From Bradyrhizobium macuxiense (lineage in GTDB: Bacteria; Pseudomonadota; Alphaproteobacteria; Rhizobiales; Xanthobacteraceae): a DNA stretch of 42,031 bases. Below are positions 41,180 to 42,031 of this stretch, in pieces. The DNA is taken from NCBI RefSeq assembly GCF_001542415.1, contig NZ_LNCU01000092.1, positions 43,728 to 85,758 on the forward strand, in the 5' to 3' direction. A model generated the notes under the pieces. The model did not search any database and was not told where the DNA came from. It saw only the letters and a program-made list of their open reading frames with translations. Numbering within the stretch: the stretch's first letter is position 1; the number at the start of each line of letters is the position of its first letter. A program made the position numbers and the translations under genes.

Positions 41180-42031
41180 TCAAGCCGCAGCGATCGCGCC
41201 TTGCAGCTGCTCGCGGACCTTGGCTCCGATTGCGCGGTAAATCGCCGCGTGCGGGCCGTCCGGCTCGCTCTCCACCACGGGGTTGCCGGCATCGGAGGAG
41301 GTGCGGATCGCGATGTGCAAGGGGATTTCGCCGAGGAACGGCACGCCCAGGCGCTCGGCCTCATGGCGGGCGCCGCCGTGACCGAAGATATCCGAGCGCG
41401 TGCCGCAATGCGGGCACTGGAAGTAGCTCATGTTCTCGACGATGCCGAGCACGGGCACGTTGACCTTCTTGAACATCGCAAGCCCGCGCCGCGCGTCGAT
41501 CAGCGAGAGATCCTGCGGCGTCGAGATGATGATGGCGCCCTTGAGCGGGACGTTCTGTGCGAGCGTGAGCTGGGCATCGCCGGTGCCCGGCGGCATGTCG
41601 ACGACGAGCACGTCGAGCGTGCCCCAGGCGACGTCGCGCAGCATCTGGGTGATCGCCGACATCACCATCGGCCCGCGCCAGATCATCGCGGTGTCTTCCT
41701 CGACCAGGAAGCCGATCGACATGATCGACAGGCCGAAGCGCTGAAGCGGGATCATCTTCTTGTCGTCGTTGAGCTGCGGCTTCTCGCGGATGCCGGTCAG
41801 TCGCGGCACCGACGGGCCGTAGATGTCGGCATCGAGCAGCCCGACGCGCAGTCCGAGGTCGCGCAGGCCGAGCGCGAGATTGAGCGCAGTAGTGGACTTG
41901 CCGACCCCGCCCTTGCCGGAAGCAACCGCGATGATCGCGGAGATGCCGGGGATCTCGGCCTGCCGCGACATCGGCGAACCGGCCGCGCCCTGCGGTGGGT
42001 GGCGATGCGCTGACGCGGGCGGGACGCCGCC
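41180..42031 (-). CDS. Mrp/ApbC-type iron-sulfur carrier ATPase, C-terminal part (cut by window edge)
   Basis: The frame is open to the end of the window; an internal Met at 41971 lies after a Pro/Ala/His-rich linker (GGVPPASAHRHPPQGAAGSP), so the gene continues beyond the window. The linker probably follows a DUF59 domain. The visible part begins with the deviant Walker A GKGGVGKST and continues with LLDADIYGPSVPRLTG, VVDMPPGTGDAQLTLAQ and the cluster-binding YFQCPHCG (CxxC). Mrp proteins carry iron-sulfur clusters to apoproteins. The last 130 bases downstream to 41044 hold no gene. It is the gene upstream of the dctP pair but separated by 193 bp. Confidence 0.93.
   Translation of the reverse strand, partial: GGVPPASAHRHPPQGAAGSPMSRQAEIPGISAIIAVASGKGGVGKSTTALNLALGLRDLGLRVGLLDADIYGPSVPRLTGIREKPQLNDDKKMIPLQRFGLSIMSIGFLVEEDTAMIWRGPMVMSAITQMLRDVAWGTLDVLVVDMPPGTGDAQLTLAQNVPLKGAIIISTPQDLSLIDARRGLAMFKKVNVPVLGIVENMSYFQCPHCGTRSDIFGHGGARHEAERLGVPFLGEIPLHIAIRTSSDAGNPVVESEPDGPHAAIYRAIGAKVREQLQGAIAAA

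Overview
This GC-rich window (42,031 bp) looks like a chromosomal segment of an alphaproteobacterium, most likely Bradyrhizobium or a close relative in the Nitrobacteraceae. The reasons are the tightly packed housekeeping genes with 4-base ATGA overlaps, DUF2865 and DUF2059 proteins, the psd-pssA pair, a class II DAHP synthase, TRAP carriers with Tat-exported binding proteins, and scattered intergenic inverted repeats of the kind common in that genus. The genus call rests on recognition only; no search was run. I recognised no tRNA, rRNA, CRISPR array, insertion sequence or prophage.

Region 1 (1-10.1 kb) is core metabolism. It holds the 3' end of a MocR-type regulator and an RraA-family protein. 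A reverse-strand series follows: an Atm1-like ABC exporter, phosphatidylserine decarboxylase (psd) and phosphatidylserine synthase (pssA), which together make phosphatidylethanolamine. Next come a LOG-family phosphoribohydrolase, a VOC protein, and an overlapping cysS / acetyltransferase / cimA operon. Region 2 (10.1-16.9 kb) has two secreted proteins (one small and cysteine-rich, one DUF2865), NAD synthetase, diacylglycerol kinase, class II DAHP synthase and an alpha/beta hydrolase.

Region 3 (16.9-21.1 kb) is the most accessory-like stretch. It carries a secreted protein with a duplicated four-cysteine motif, a DUF2934 protein, a Nudix-like protein behind a perfect 26-bp dyad, a four-helix membrane protein resembling hydroxylaminobenzene mutase or styrene-oxide isomerase, and an APC amino acid permease followed by a 470-bp gap. 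Region 4 (21.1-27.6 kb) returns to core functions: glutathione reductase, a DUF2059 protein, rpiA, an SDR oxidoreductase, phosphoglycolate phosphatase, a PEGA-like lipoprotein behind a CtrA-type box, and moaA.

Region 5 (27.6-41.0 kb) is devoted to transport. TRAP membrane subunits (DctQ, DctM) lie at the left and two tandem, related TRAP binding proteins (DctP) at the right. Between them sits a complete tripartite RND efflux system of the heavy-metal type (adaptor, pump, outer-membrane lipoprotein), divergent from a two-component system. The shared 329-bp region carries a GTAAG-N6-GTAAG direct repeat that fits an OmpR-family binding site. The simplest reading is that the two-component system controls the efflux pump and that this cassette separates TRAP parts that may still work together. 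The window ends inside an Mrp/ApbC iron-sulfur carrier gene.

I did not find a clearly new system. The best leads are the RND/two-component cassette with its operator-like repeat, the dyad in front of the Nudix gene, and the duplicated cysteine motif protein.
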